The translations under genes and the position numbers were made by a program. From Microbacterium testaceum (GTDB taxonomy: Bacteria; Actinomycetota; Actinomycetes; Actinomycetales; Microbacteriaceae), in the NCBI RefSeq assembly GCF_020781835.1, contig NZ_JAJGNJ010000002.1:372001-436000 (forward strand): a DNA stretch of 64,000 nt. The letters are read 5' to 3'. Below are positions 9,346 through 18,417 of this stretch, in pieces (the stretch's first letter is position 1; every line of letters starts with the position of its first letter). The notes beneath the pieces were generated by a model. The model was not told the DNA's origin. It searched no databases and saw nothing but the letters and a program-made list of their open reading frames with translations.

Positions 9346-9531
9346 GTGGACAACATGTGGGCTGCCGTGCTGTGGGCGATCCTGCCGACCATCGTGGTCT
9401 CGGCGGCCTTCTTCTTCATCCTGCGCGCGGCGATCCGGATGGACCGCACGGAGCGCAAGGCGTATGCCCGCATCGAGGCGCAGGAGCGCGCCAAGCGCGG
9501 TCTTCCCGCCTCCGACGGCACCGCCCGCTGA
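9346..9531 (+). CDS. Small membrane protein
   Basis: This 61-aa protein starts at GTG 9346, preceded by the purine-rich sequence ctgagga, or at the ATG three codons later. One transmembrane segment (WAILPTIVVSAAFFFILRAAI) is followed by a highly charged basic tail (RMDRTERKAYARIEAQERAKR). I do not recognise the family. It ends 68 bases before the cardiolipin synthase gene and may be cotranscribed with it. Confidence 0.65.
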   Translation: MDNMWAAVLWAILPTIVVSAAFFFILRAAIRMDRTERKAYARIEAQERAKRGLPASDGTAR

Positions 9532-9598
9532 CGGCCGAGGTCCCCCGCGTGTCGGGGCCGGTCACTACGCTGGGGGGACATCCCGCCCAGGAGGTCCC

Positions 9599-11065
9599 GT
9601 GATCGACACCACGTTCGAGGCGAGCTGGCTCGTCATCGCGCTGTTCGTGATCGATCTCGTGGTCCGGATCGCCGCCGTCATCATCGTGCCGCGCAACCGT
9701 CGGCCCACCGCGGCCATGGCGTGGCTCCTCGCCATCTACTTCATCCCGTTCGTCGGGGTGTTCCTGTTCCTGCTGATCGGGAATCCGCGCCTGCCCCGCA
9801 AGCGCCGCCGCAAGCAGACCGACATCAACCGCTACATCCACGACACCAGCGAGTCGCTCGAGTTCGGCACGCTTCGGCCGAACGCGCCCGACTGGTTCCG
9901 AGCCCTGGTCCGCCTGAACCGGAACCTCGGTGCGATGCCGATCGCGGGCGACAACGCCGCCACCCTGATCGCCGACTACCAGGAGAGCCTCGACGCGATG
10001 GCGGACGCCATCCGGAGGGCGCAGCGGTACGTCCACGTCGAGTTCTACATCCTGCAGTCCGACGCTTCGACCGACAATTTCTTCCGTGCCCTCGAAGAGG
10101 TCGCCGAGCGCGGCGTCGTCGTGCGCGTGCTCCTGGACCACTGGGCCAACCGGGGCAAGCCGTTCTACCGTCAGACGCTGCGCCGCCTGGATCGCATGGG
10201 GGCGCACTGGCATCTCATGCTGCCGGTCCAGCCCTTCCGCGGGCGGTATCAGCGACCCGACCTGCGCAACCACCGCAAGCTCCTGGTCATCGACGGCGAC
10301 GTGGCCTTCATGGGTTCGCAGAACGTCACCGACTCCTCGTACAACCTGCGCAAGAACATCCGCCGGGGTCTGCACTGGGTCGACCTCATGGTCCGGGTCG
10401 AGGGCCCTGTCGTCGCGAGCGTCAACGCCGTCTTCCTCAGCGACTGGTACAGCGAGACCGACGAGACGCTGGCCGACGAGATCGACCTGTTCAGCGTCGA
10501 GTCCGGTCCCGGAGACCTCGACTGCCAGATCGTGCCCTCGGGTCCGGGCTTCGACTTCCAGAACAACCTCAAGCTGTTCCTGGGTCTCCTCTTCGCCGCG
10601 CGTGAGCGCATCATCATCGTGAGCCCTTACTTCGTCCCCGACGAGGCGCTGCTCCTGGCCATCACGACCGCGTGCCAGCGCGGGGTCCATGTCGAGCTGT
10701 TCGTCTCGGAGGAGGGCGATCAGGCGATGGTGTACCACGCCCAGCGCAGCTATTACGAGGCGCTGCTGACCGCCGGTGTGAAGATCTGGATGTACCGCAA
10801 GCCCTTCATCCTGCACAGCAAGAGCCTCACCATCGACGACGAGGTCGCCGTGATCGGGTCCAGCAACATGGACATGCGCTCCTTCGGTCTCAACCTCGAG
10901 ATCTCCATGCTCGTGCGGGGGGAGGAGTTCGTGCGCGACATGCAACGCGTCGAGGACGTCTACCGCACCCTCAGCCGCGAACTGACGGTCGAGGAGTGGC
11001 GGCGCCAGCCGCTGCGGTCCACGATCCTCGACAACCTCGCCCGCCTCACTTCGGCGCTGCAGTGA
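9599..11065 (+). CDS. cls: Cardiolipin synthase (phospholipase D type)
   Basis: It joins phosphatidylglycerol molecules into cardiolipin at the membrane. The GTG at 9599 has CAGGAGG directly upstream and gives 488 aa. Two N-terminal transmembrane helices (residues about 8-28 and 40-60) carry the PLDc_N pattern, followed by two HKD catalytic motifs: HRKLLVIDGDVAFMGSQN near residue 224 and HSKSLTIDDEVAVIGSSNMD near residue 405. YFVPDEALL and the C-terminal VEEWRRQPLRST segment also fit the family. Length and both catalytic sites are normal. Confidence 0.95.
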   Translation: MIDTTFEASWLVIALFVIDLVVRIAAVIIVPRNRRPTAAMAWLLAIYFIPFVGVFLFLLIGNPRLPRKRRRKQTDINRYIHDTSESLEFGTLRPNAPDWFRALVRLNRNLGAMPIAGDNAATLIADYQESLDAMADAIRRAQRYVHVEFYILQSDASTDNFFRALEEVAERGVVVRVLLDHWANRGKPFYRQTLRRLDRMGAHWHLMLPVQPFRGRYQRPDLRNHRKLLVIDGDVAFMGSQNVTDSSYNLRKNIRRGLHWVDLMVRVEGPVVASVNAVFLSDWYSETDETLADEIDLFSVESGPGDLDCQIVPSGPGFDFQNNLKLFLGLLFAARERIIIVSPYFVPDEALLLAITTACQRGVHVELFVSEEGDQAMVYHAQRSYYEALLTAGVKIWMYRKPFILHSKSLTIDDEVAVIGSSNMDMRSFGLNLEISMLVRGEEFVRDMQRVEDVYRTLSRELTVEEWRRQPLRSTILDNLARLTSALQ

Positions 11066-11096
11066 GCGACGCTCCCACACCCTTCCGGAGGTCCCG

Positions 11097-11804
11097 ATGA
11101 TCCGCCGTTCCCTGCTCGCCCTCGTGGGCGTCGGCATCCTCTCCGCCGGGCTCCTCGCGGGCTGCGCGACGGGCGCCACATCTTCTCCCGCTCCGGGCGA
11201 GGCGGACCCATCGACGTCGGACGTCCCCACGGAGGTGCACGCGGCGTGGCTCGACGCCGGCCGCGGTATCGCCGTCGTGACGCGCGGGAGCTCCTCGTGC
11301 GTGCCGACAGCGGGGGAGCCGGTGCTCGAGGGCGAGACGCTCACCGTCGACCTCGTCGACACCGCCGACGGCGCGTGCACGCGCGACATGGCGCCGCGGG
11401 CGACGTACGTCGCGCTCCCGTCCGGCGTCGACCCGACGAAGAGCCTCGATGTCGTGGTCACCGGGGCGGTGGCGGGTTCCGCCTCGCTCGCGGGTCTCGC
11501 GGCGGTCCCGGCTCCGGTCGCGGAGTTCGCGCCCAGCGCCGGATGGGCCGGCGAGTCGCTCGCGGCGATCCTCACCTGGGGAAGCTCCGGATGCCGCCCG
11601 CAGGTGGAGGCCGTGACCTCCACGGAGGGCGGTGTCGTCGTGACGTTCGCCGATCCGCCGGCAGACCAGGTGTGCACGATGGACCTCGCCCCACGGGTGA
11701 CGCTCGTCGACCTCGCGGGGATCGCCGGGGACGGAGCCGTCGAGTTGACGCTGTCGGGAGGGAACATCGCCTCTGACGGACCCGTCCCGCTGCTCGGGCG
11801 CTGA
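11097..11804 (+). CDS. Secreted lipoprotein
   Basis: This 235-aa protein begins 31 bases after cls with CGGAGG upstream of ATG 11097. A lipoprotein signal peptide ends in a lipobox LLAGC with Cys23, so it should be lipid-anchored outside the membrane. The mature part contains two similar units: SSCVPTAGEPVLEGETLTVDL...CTRDMAPRATYVAL and SGCRPQVEAVTSTEGGVVVTF...CTMDLAPRVTLVDL. Each has a Cys pair, suggesting a duplicated disulfide-stabilised beta domain. No function is assigned. Confidence 0.85.
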   Translation: MIRRSLLALVGVGILSAGLLAGCATGATSSPAPGEADPSTSDVPTEVHAAWLDAGRGIAVVTRGSSSCVPTAGEPVLEGETLTVDLVDTADGACTRDMAPRATYVALPSGVDPTKSLDVVVTGAVAGSASLAGLAAVPAPVAEFAPSAGWAGESLAAILTWGSSGCRPQVEAVTSTEGGVVVTFADPPADQVCTMDLAPRVTLVDLAGIAGDGAVELTLSGGNIASDGPVPLLGR

Positions 11805-11831
11805 CGTCCTCCCGGCGGGCGTGGCGCGGAC

Positions 11832-12065
11832 CTACCCCTGAACGACCAGCAGGTCGCCGACCTCGCACTCCAGCGCGCGGCAGATCGCCGCGAGCGTCGA
11901 GTAACGGATCGCACGGGCACGATCGTTCTTCAGCACGGAGAGATTGACGATGCTGACCCCGACGAGCTCGCTCAGTCGCGTGAGGGTCATGCCCCGTTCG
12001 GCGAGCAGCTCGTCGAGCCTGCAATGGATGCCGCTGGGCCCGTCGTCTTCGCCCGCCGGGGTCAT
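11832..12065 (-). CDS. Small XRE-type regulator (YozG-like)
   Basis: This 77-aa Cro/C1-type DNA-binding protein has a helix-turn-helix within RLSELVGVSIVNLSVLKNDR followed by ALECEVGDLL. Its ATG overlaps the stop of the upstream membrane gene (ATGA), so the two are coupled. YozG-type regulators are regularly paired with DUF2975 membrane proteins, as here. It probably autoregulates through the repeated TTATCGAT elements upstream of the operon; that part is inference. Confidence 0.9.
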   Translation of the reverse strand: MTPAGEDDGPSGIHCRLDELLAERGMTLTRLSELVGVSIVNLSVLKNDRARAIRYSTLAAICRALECEVGDLLVVQG

Positions 12066-12688
12066 ACGAGTCCCTCCGTGTCGCGCTGGAGGCGGTCGCC
12101 GACCGAGAACACGGTGCCGGCGAGAGCGGCGACGAAGGCAGCGCCGAAGAGCACCGGCAGGTCGACCGTCTGCACCAGCCCTCGCTCGTACGTGTACTCC
12201 GAGATCCGGGCGAGGGCGCCGTTGGCCACCATGTTCCGGAAGAAGGGGACGCCTGCCAGCCCCACCAGCGCCACGACGCCGACGGTCGAGACGATGACGG
12301 TGTGGCGTCTGCTGAAGATGCGGCCGCGCAGGATTCCGGCGGTGAGGACGAGTAGGAGCGCGACGACGGTCACCACCACTGCCGCGAAGAGCGTCTCCGC
12401 GATCACCAGCGCCCAGAGCGACGCGAGGGGAAGCTCGGAGGCGACGACGACCCCGCTGCCGAGTTCGACGGGGACGGCAGCGCCGTCGGGTCCGAGCGGT
12501 GCCTGTGCGACCGTGTCGAGGAACGGTGCCGCCACCCGCACGTCGCGGTTCGGCAGGGCCTCGATGATCGTGATGACGCTGTGCACGACGGCCCACACGG
12601 CCAGTCCCACTCCCAGGACGATGAAGAACAGGAACCCGACGGTGTCGCCGCGGGAGAGGATGCGCGAGGTCGGACGGGGGGATGCCAT
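12062..12688 (-). CDS. DUF2975-type membrane protein
   Basis: This 208-aa integral membrane protein has four predicted transmembrane segments (near residues 15-40, 85-115, 130-152 and 180-200) with an extracytoplasmic loop after the first. A strong AAGGAG lies just upstream of ATG 12688. Topology and pairing with a YozG-like XRE regulator match DUF2975, whose function is unknown. It forms a two-gene unit divergent to clpC. Confidence 0.8.
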   Translation of the reverse strand: MASPRPTSRILSRGDTVGFLFFIVLGVGLAVWAVVHSVITIIEALPNRDVRVAAPFLDTVAQAPLGPDGAAVPVELGSGVVVASELPLASLWALVIAETLFAAVVVTVVALLLVLTAGILRGRIFSRRHTVIVSTVGVVALVGLAGVPFFRNMVANGALARISEYTYERGLVQTVDLPVLFGAAFVAALAGTVFSVGDRLQRDTEGLV

Positions 12689-12698
12689 GACTCACTCC

Positions 12699-12749
12699 TT
12701 ATCGATATTCGATGTTACTGATTGTCGATAAGTTATCGATTCTCGATGT
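12699..12749. promoter_or_regulatory. Repeated TTATCGAT operator-like elements
   Basis: Between the YozG/DUF2975 operon and clpC there are two direct copies of a 17-base element, TTATCGATATTCGATGT (12699-12715) and TTATCGATTCTCGATGT (12733-12749). A perfect palindrome TCGATAA-G-TTATCGA sits at 12725-12739. They lie immediately upstream of the DUF2975 ribosome-binding site, so they probably cover its promoter. The XRE protein is the natural candidate to bind them. This AT-rich patch stands out from its surroundings. Confidence 0.6.
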
Positions 12750-12879
12750 CCGACGCAAGTCCGACGCCGCGCCGGGTATGCCCACGGCGAACACGCGTCC
12801 GCGGCATCCGGCCGCTGGTTACTCTCGATGTACGGCGCGCGGAGGCGTGCCTGTCAGCCCATTCCTGGAGGGACTGAGG

Positions 12880-15405
12880 ATGTTCGAGAGATTCACCGAC
12901 CGTGCCCGTCGCGTGGTTGTGCTCGCCCAAGAAGAGGCGAAGATGCTCAACCACAACTACATCGGGACCGAGCACATTCTCCTCGGCCTCATCCACGAGG
13001 GCGAGGGTGTCGCCGCCAAGGCGCTCGAGTCCCTCGGCATCTCGCTCGACGCCGTGCGCGAGCAGGTGCAGGACATCATCGGCCAGGGTCAGCAGCAGCC
13101 GACCGGCCACATCCCCTTCACGCCGCGGGCGAAGAAGGTTCTCGAGCTGTCGCTGCGCGAAGCGCTGCAGCTCGGCCACAACTACATCGGCACCGAGCAC
13201 ATCCTGCTCGGGCTCATCCGCGAGGGCGAGGGTGTCGCCGCGCAGGTGCTCGTCAAGCTCGGCGCCGACCTGAACAAGGTGCGTCAGCAGGTCATCCAGC
13301 TGCTCTCGGGTTACCAGGGCAAGGAGCCCGCGGGTGTCGCCTCCGGCGCCGGCGAGCAGTCGCAGGGCGCCGCCCAGGGTGGCTCGGCCGTGCTCGACCA
13401 GTTCGGCCGCAACCTCACGCAGGCCGCGCGCGACAACAAGCTCGACCCCGTCATCGGGCGCGAGAAGGAGATCGAGCGGGTCATGCAGATCCTCTCGCGT
13501 CGCTCCAAGAACAACCCCGTCCTCATCGGTGAGCCCGGCGTCGGAAAGACGGCGGTCGTCGAGGGCCTCGCCCAGGCCATCGTCAAGGGCGACGTGCCCG
13601 AGACGCTCAAGGACAAGCAGGTCTACTCGCTCGACCTCGGTTCGCTCATCGCCGGTTCCCGCTACCGCGGCGACTTCGAGGAGCGTCTGAAGAAGGTCAC
13701 CAAGGAGATCCGCACCCGCGGCGACATCATCGTCTTCATCGACGAGATCCACACCCTCGTGGGTGCCGGTGCCGCCGAGGGTGCGATCGACGCGGCATCC
13801 ATCCTCAAGCCGCTCCTCGCCCGTGGTGAGCTCCAGACGATCGGTGCCACCACGCTCGACGAGTACCGCAAGCACTTCGAGAAGGATGCCGCCCTCGAGC
13901 GCCGCTTCCAGCCGATCCAGGTCGCCGAGCCGAGCCTGCCCCACGCGATCAACATCCTGAAGGGGCTGCGCGACCGCTACGAGGCGCACCACAAGGTGCA
14001 GATCACCGACGGCGCGATCGTCGCGGCCGCCAACCTCGCCGACCGCTACATCAGCGACCGGTTCCTGCCCGACAAGGCCATCGACCTGATCGACGAGGCC
14101 GGCGCCCGCCTGCGCCTGTCGATCCTGTCCAGCCCGCCCGAGCTGCGTGAGTTCGACGAGAAGATCGCCAAGGTCCGCGAGCAGAAGGAGCAGGCCTCCG
14201 AGGAGCAGGACTTCGAGAAGGCCGCAGCCCTGCGCGATGAGGAGAAGTCGCTCCTCGCCGAGCGTCTGCGCCTGGAGAAGCAGTGGCGAAGCGGCGACGT
14301 CGCCTCCCACGCGGTGGTCGACGAGGGCCTGATCGCCGAGGTGCTCGCCCAGGCGACCGGCATCCCGGTGTTCAAGCTCACCGAGGAAGAGACCAGCCGG
14401 CTCATGTTCATGGAGAAGGCGCTGCACCAGCGCGTCATCGGCCAGGAGCAGGCGATCGCGGCTCTTTCTCGCACGATCCGTCGTCAGCGCGCGGGCCTGA
14501 AGGACCCCAAGCGTCCGTCCGGCTCGTTCATCTTCGCCGGCCCCACGGGCGTCGGAAAGACCGAGCTCGCCAAGGCGCTCGCCGAGTTCCTCTTCGACGA
14601 CGAGGGCGCGCTGATCTCGCTCGACATGTCGGAGTTCGGTGAGAAGCACACCGTCTCGCGTCTGTTCGGTGCCCCTCCCGGGTTCGTCGGGTTCGAAGAG
14701 GGCGGCCAGCTCACCGAGAAGGTGCGCCGCAAGCCGTTCTCGGTCGTGCTGTTCGACGAGATCGAGAAGGCTCACCCCGACATCTTCAACTCGCTCCTGC
14801 AGATCCTCGAAGAGGGTCGTCTGACCGACGGTCAGGGCCGCGTGGTCGACTTCAAGAACACCGTGATCATCATGACGACGAACCTCGGTTCGTCCGCGAT
14901 CGCCGGTGGTCCGGTCGGCTTCCAGGTCGAGGGCAGCGCGCAGACGTCGTACGAGCGCATGAAGGGCAAGGTCGACGAAGAGCTCAAGCGCCACTTCAAG
15001 CCCGAGTTCCTCAACCGCGTCGATGACGTCATCGTCTTCCCGCAGCTGAACAAGGACGAGCTGCGCCAGATCGTGGGGCTGTTCACCAAGCATCTGGCCG
15101 ACCGTCTGCTCGACCGCGACATGACCATCGAGGTCTCGGACGACGCGAAGGACAAGCTGATCGAGATCGGGTTCGACCCGACGCTCGGTGCCCGCCCGCT
15201 GCGCCGCGCCATGCAGCGCGAGGTCGAAGACCGCCTGAGCGAGAAGATCCTCCACGGTGAGCTCGAGTCGGGCGACCACGTGAAGATCGGCGTCGAGAAC
15301 GGGCAGTTCACGTTCGAGAGCGGCCCTCGCGGCGACAAGGTCGCGATCGGTGTCGGCACGGCCGGAGAGATCTCGGCCACGCCCGACATCGTCGCCGGCA
15401 ACTGA
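12880..15405 (+). CDS. clpC: ATP-dependent Clp protease ATPase subunit ClpC
   Basis: This AAA+ unfoldase feeds substrates to ClpP. The 841-aa product starts at ATG 12880 (GGAGGGACTGAGG upstream). A Clp N-domain with two repeats spans residues 1-140 ([20 protein letters not shown]; repeated [14 protein letters not shown]). AAA module 1 has Walker A GEPGVGKT near residue 217. A UVR-like middle segment lies near 425-460, and AAA module 2 has Walker A GPTGVGKT near 553. No frameshift or loss is seen. The dense minus-strand reading frame across this gene is a composition artefact. Confidence 0.98.
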   Translation: MFERFTDRARRVVVLAQEEAKMLNHNYIGTEHILLGLIHEGEGVAAKALESLGISLDAVREQVQDIIGQGQQQPTGHIPFTPRAKKVLELSLREALQLGHNYIGTEHILLGLIREGEGVAAQVLVKLGADLNKVRQQVIQLLSGYQGKEPAGVASGAGEQSQGAAQGGSAVLDQFGRNLTQAARDNKLDPVIGREKEIERVMQILSRRSKNNPVLIGEPGVGKTAVVEGLAQAIVKGDVPETLKDKQVYSLDLGSLIAGSRYRGDFEERLKKVTKEIRTRGDIIVFIDEIHTLVGAGAAEGAIDAASILKPLLARGELQTIGATTLDEYRKHFEKDAALERRFQPIQVAEPSLPHAINILKGLRDRYEAHHKVQITDGAIVAAANLADRYISDRFLPDKAIDLIDEAGARLRLSILSSPPELREFDEKIAKVREQKEQASEEQDFEKAAALRDEEKSLLAERLRLEKQWRSGDVASHAVVDEGLIAEVLAQATGIPVFKLTEEETSRLMFMEKALHQRVIGQEQAIAALSRTIRRQRAGLKDPKRPSGSFIFAGPTGVGKTELAKALAEFLFDDEGALISLDMSEFGEKHTVSRLFGAPPGFVGFEEGGQLTEKVRRKPFSVVLFDEIEKAHPDIFNSLLQILEEGRLTDGQGRVVDFKNTVIIMTTNLGSSAIAGGPVGFQVEGSAQTSYERMKGKVDEELKRHFKPEFLNRVDDVIVFPQLNKDELRQIVGLFTKHLADRLLDRDMTIEVSDDAKDKLIEIGFDPTLGARPLRRAMQREVEDRLSEKILHGELESGDHVKIGVENGQFTFESGPRGDKVAIGVGTAGEISATPDIVAGN

Positions 15406-15419
15406 CACGACGACAGCAC

Positions 15420-15451
15420 GAGGGCCCGGATGCCATGGCATCCGGGCCCTC
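15420..15451. terminator. Hairpin after clpC
   Basis: A perfect 16-base inverted repeat (GAGGGCCCGGATGCCA and its complement) directly follows clpC. There is no T-run after it, so it is a GC-type hairpin; a terminator or transcript-stabilising role is likely. Confidence 0.65.
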
Positions 15452-15467
15452 GTCGTACGCTGGGACG

Positions 15468-15977
15468 ATGACTTCCCCCGCGCCGTTCGTCGTCCGCCCC
15501 GCCGGAACCGCCGACGTCCGACGCATCCACGAACTGCTCGAGCCGTTCGTCCAGAAGCGCATCCTGCTCGGCAAGGACCTCGTCGTGCTGTACGGCTCGG
15601 TGCAGCAGTTCGTCGTCGCCGAGGTCGACGGCGAGGTCATCGGCTGCGGCGCCCTGCATGTCATGTGGGAGGACCTCGGCGAGATCCGCACGCTCATCGT
15701 GCACGAGGACTGGCTGCACCACGGTGTGGGACGGGCGATCGTGGAGGTGCTGGAGGAGAATGCGCGGGCGCTCGGGGTCACGCGTCTGTTCTGCCTCACC
15801 TTCGAGGTGGACTTCTTCACGCGCCGCGGGTTCGCACCCATCGGCGAGCAGGTCGTCGATCCCGACGTGTACTCGCAGCTCGTCCGCAGCCCCGATGAGG
15901 GCGTCGCAGAGTTCCTCGACCTCGCGCACGTGAAGCCGAACACCCTCGGCAACACCCGGATGCTCAAGCACCTGTGA
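15468..15977 (+). CDS. argA: ArgA-like amino-acid N-acetyltransferase (GNAT)
   Basis: This 169-aa GNAT protein resembles the short actinobacterial N-acetylglutamate synthase (Rv2747 type), which makes the first intermediate of arginine synthesis. Visible features are VRPAGTADVRRIHELLEPFV, QQFVVAEVDGEVIGCGALHV, EDLGEIRTLIVHEDWLHHG, the acetyl-CoA loop HGVGRAIV, and LTFEVDFFTRRGFAPIG. I start at ATG 15468; an upstream in-frame ATG at 15435 lies inside the clpC hairpin and is unlikely. Glutamate specificity is inferred from family resemblance only. Confidence 0.85.
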   Translation: MTSPAPFVVRPAGTADVRRIHELLEPFVQKRILLGKDLVVLYGSVQQFVVAEVDGEVIGCGALHVMWEDLGEIRTLIVHEDWLHHGVGRAIVEVLEENARALGVTRLFCLTFEVDFFTRRGFAPIGEQVVDPDVYSQLVRSPDEGVAEFLDLAHVKPNTLGNTRMLKHL

Positions 15978-16023
15978 GCGCGGCATGGCGCGGGCTCGCA
16001 GCCGCGCCGCCTACTCTGGAACG

Positions 16024-16686
16024 ATGACCGATGCCCCCCGCAGGCGGCGGCAGTCCCCGGCGGTCTACCGTCGTCGCCGGCTTGCCGCCGCGCTCCTCGC
16101 GCTGCTCGTGATCGGCCTCGTGGTGTGGCTCGTCGCGGCGCCGCCGTGGCGCTCCGCCCCCGTCGCCGACCCGGCGCCCGTGGCGAGCAGCTCCGCTCCC
16201 GTGCCGTCCGCGGCCGAGCCCGCGCCGTCGCCGACGCCGTCGGAGACGCCGACGCCGACGCCGACCGCGCCCGCCGGCCCCGTGGAATGCGCTCCGGCGG
16301 ACATCACCGTCGAGGCGCTCACAGACAAGGGCGAGTACGCGCAGGGTGAGAACCCGCAGCTGTCGATCCGCCTCACCAACACCTCGGCGACCCCCTGCAC
16401 GATGAACGTGGGCACGAGCGCCCAGTCCTTCACCGTCACCAGCGGCTCGGACGTGTGGTGGCGGTCGACGGACTGCCAGTCCGAGCCCAGCGACATGGAG
16501 GTCACCCTCGCCGCCGGCCAACAGGTCACCAGCGCGGCGCCGCTGACGTGGGACCGCACGCGCTCGTCGGTGAGCTCGTGCCAGGGCGAGCGTCCGTTCG
16601 CCCCGGGCGGCGGCGCCACGTACCACCTGAGCGTGTCGATCGGCGGCATCCCCTCCGCCGGCACCGCGTCGTTCATCCTGCAGTGA
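16024..16686 (+). CDS. Membrane-anchored extracellular protein
   Basis: This 220-aa protein has a basic N-terminus (RRRRQSPAVYRRRR), one transmembrane anchor near residues 20-42, and a Pro/Ser/Thr/Ala linker of about 50 residues. A folded domain of about 130 residues follows, with four cysteines (VECAP, TPCTMN, TDCQSE, SSCQGE). The domain looks like a beta sandwich (QLSIRLTNTSATPC) similar to DUF4232-type secreted proteins, but I cannot name a function. The start is ATG 16024; an earlier in-frame ATG at 15985 is less likely. Confidence 0.75.
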   Translation: MTDAPRRRRQSPAVYRRRRLAAALLALLVIGLVVWLVAAPPWRSAPVADPAPVASSSAPVPSAAEPAPSPTPSETPTPTPTAPAGPVECAPADITVEALTDKGEYAQGENPQLSIRLTNTSATPCTMNVGTSAQSFTVTSGSDVWWRSTDCQSEPSDMEVTLAAGQQVTSAAPLTWDRTRSSVSSCQGERPFAPGGGATYHLSVSIGGIPSAGTASFILQ

Positions 16687-16691
16687 CGGTG

Positions 16692-16725
16692 AGAGGGGCG
16701 GATGCCACGCGGCATCCGCCCCTCT
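16692..16725. terminator. Bidirectional terminator hairpin
   Basis: A perfect 15-base stem (AGAGGGGCGGATGCC, loop ACGC) lies between two convergent genes ending at 16686 and 16737, so it can serve both strands. It is followed by a short pyrimidine stretch but no true T-run. Confidence 0.7.
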
Positions 16726-16736
16726 TGACGTTCCGG

Positions 16737-18272
16737 TCAGGAGCGGGTGTCGCCGAAGACCTCGCCCTCCATCGCGTCATAGCCCTCTTCTTGCGGGTCG
16801 CGGTGCAGGCCGCCGGACAGGGCGTACTCCTCCTCGGGGGAGAGCACGAGCCGGTGGCGTCCGTAGAGCGCGAAGCCGATGAAGATCACGGCGTACACCG
16901 CGATGATCGCGACGATCGCGAGCAGGTACGCCGGGTTTAGCAGCAGACCGAAGAACACGATCGCGGCGATGATCGCCGCCGAGTAGGCGCCGAACAGGCC
17001 CCACGGGCTCTTGTACGGGCGGACCGCGTTCGGGAACTTCCGCCGCAGCACGATGAACGACACCATCTGCAGGAAGTACGCCACGACTGCGCCCCACACG
17101 GCGATGTTCAGCACGATGGCGCCGGCGGGGCTGGCATCCCCACCCGCCGCCTGCACGACCACGAGGGCGAGGAAGCCCAGCGCGGCGCCGAACACCAGCG
17201 CGACCCAGGGAGTCTTGCGCGCGCCCGTGAGCGACAGCCACCGCGGGTAGTAGCCGGCTCGGGACAGCGAGTACATGTTGCGCCCGTAGGCGAACATGAT
17301 GCCCATCAGCGAGGCGAGCAGTCCGATGAGCGCGAGGAGCGACAGCAGAGCGGCGGCCTGATCGCCGACCATCGCGCGGAAGCCGTCGAGCAGCGGTTCG
17401 AGCGACTGGCCTGTGGCATCCGACCCGAGCACGCCGGTGTTGAGGAACAGCACGATGAGGCCGGTGATGATGAGCGTGCCGCGGGCCCAGAGTCCCGCGC
17501 GGGGGATGTCGCGGGCGGGCTCGTGCGACTCCTCCGCGGCGAGGGGCAGCTCCTCGATGCCGAGGAAGAACCACATCGCGAAGGGGAGCGCGAGCAGGAT
17601 CGACCAGACCCCGAACGGCAGGAACGCCGACTGGCCGGGGTCGGGCGTCTGGTCCCACAGCGAACCCCAGTCGAACGCCCCGGTCGCGAGCGCCATGATG
17701 CCGAACACCACGATGATGCCGATCGAGATGACCGACACGACGATCGCGAAGACGAACGAGATGTTGGCGCCGGCGGCGTTGAGGGCGATGAAGACCGCGT
17801 ACAGGATGAGCCACCACACGAAGGGCGGCAGGCTGACGCCGGTGAGCAGCTCCAAGGCCGAATCGGCGTACTGCCCGGAGAAGTAGACGACGACGGCCGT
17901 CGTCGCGACGTACTCGATCGTCTCGGCGAGGCCCGTGGCCAGGCCTCCCCACGGCCCCATCGCGGAGCGCGCGAAGGAGTAGGCGCCGCCGGTGTGCGGC
18001 ATCGCCGCGGCCATCTCGCCGATCGAGAACGTCAGGCCGTAGTACATGATCACCAGCACGACGAAGGCGATCAGCATGCCGCCGAAGCCGGCGAAGCCGA
18101 TGCCGAAGTTCCACCCGGAGAAATCGCCCGAGATGACGGCGGCGACGGCGAGACCCCACAGGCCCCACACTCCCGCCGAGCGTTTGAGCGTGCGTTTCTC
18201 GAAGTAGGTGGCGTCGGTCGCCGTATAGGTGGCCCCGGCGACCTTTTTCCGGGAGCTGCTCGAGGTGGACAT
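16737..18272 (-). CDS. eat: Ethanolamine-type APC permease
   Basis: This 511-aa APC-superfamily transporter has about 12 membrane helices. The N-terminal half closely follows the ethanolamine permease pattern: KRSAGVWGLWGLAVAAVISG, GWNFGIG, GEMAAAMPHTGGAYSFARSA, GPWGGLATGLAETIEYV. It is divergent from the glutamine-synthetase-like gene at 18418 and should import the amine used by that cluster. Specificity (ethanolamine versus an amino acid or polyamine) is inferred from similarity and neighbours. The acidic C-terminal tail (SPEEEYALSGGLHRDPQEEG) is cytoplasmic. Confidence 0.82.
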   Translation of the reverse strand: MSTSSSSRKKVAGATYTATDATYFEKRTLKRSAGVWGLWGLAVAAVISGDFSGWNFGIGFAGFGGMLIAFVVLVIMYYGLTFSIGEMAAAMPHTGGAYSFARSAMGPWGGLATGLAETIEYVATTAVVVYFSGQYADSALELLTGVSLPPFVWWLILYAVFIALNAAGANISFVFAIVVSVISIGIIVVFGIMALATGAFDWGSLWDQTPDPGQSAFLPFGVWSILLALPFAMWFFLGIEELPLAAEESHEPARDIPRAGLWARGTLIITGLIVLFLNTGVLGSDATGQSLEPLLDGFRAMVGDQAAALLSLLALIGLLASLMGIMFAYGRNMYSLSRAGYYPRWLSLTGARKTPWVALVFGAALGFLALVVVQAAGGDASPAGAIVLNIAVWGAVVAYFLQMVSFIVLRRKFPNAVRPYKSPWGLFGAYSAAIIAAIVFFGLLLNPAYLLAIVAIIAVYAVIFIGFALYGRHRLVLSPEEEYALSGGLHRDPQEEGYDAMEGEVFGDTRS

Positions 18273-18335
18273 GGGGCCTCCAGACGTATCGGACAGGCTT
18301 CGGGCGCGCCTTTGCGGAAGATCATGGACCCCTAT

Positions 18336-18345
18336 TGGTCGACCT
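18336..18345. promoter_or_regulatory. Candidate FadR-type operator
   Basis: The 145-base divergent space between the permease and the ligase genes contains TGGTCGACCT, whose core GGTCGACC is palindromic and resembles FadR-subfamily GntR operators (TGGT...ACCA). The regulator at 22808 belongs to that family. A single site, so weak. Confidence 0.3.
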
Positions 18346-18417
18346 GTCTACCTTTGGCGTGTAAGTTCCTCGTTACGTCCTCGGTTCGGGGATTCGAGCA
18401 GGCGAGAGGCAGAGACC

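Noticed and set aside
12733..15441. A 902-codon minus-strand open frame across clpC
   Set aside because: It lies wholly opposite a textbook ClpC gene; its protein is Leu/Asp/Val/Glu-rich low-complexity sequence, the mirror of clpC codon bias.
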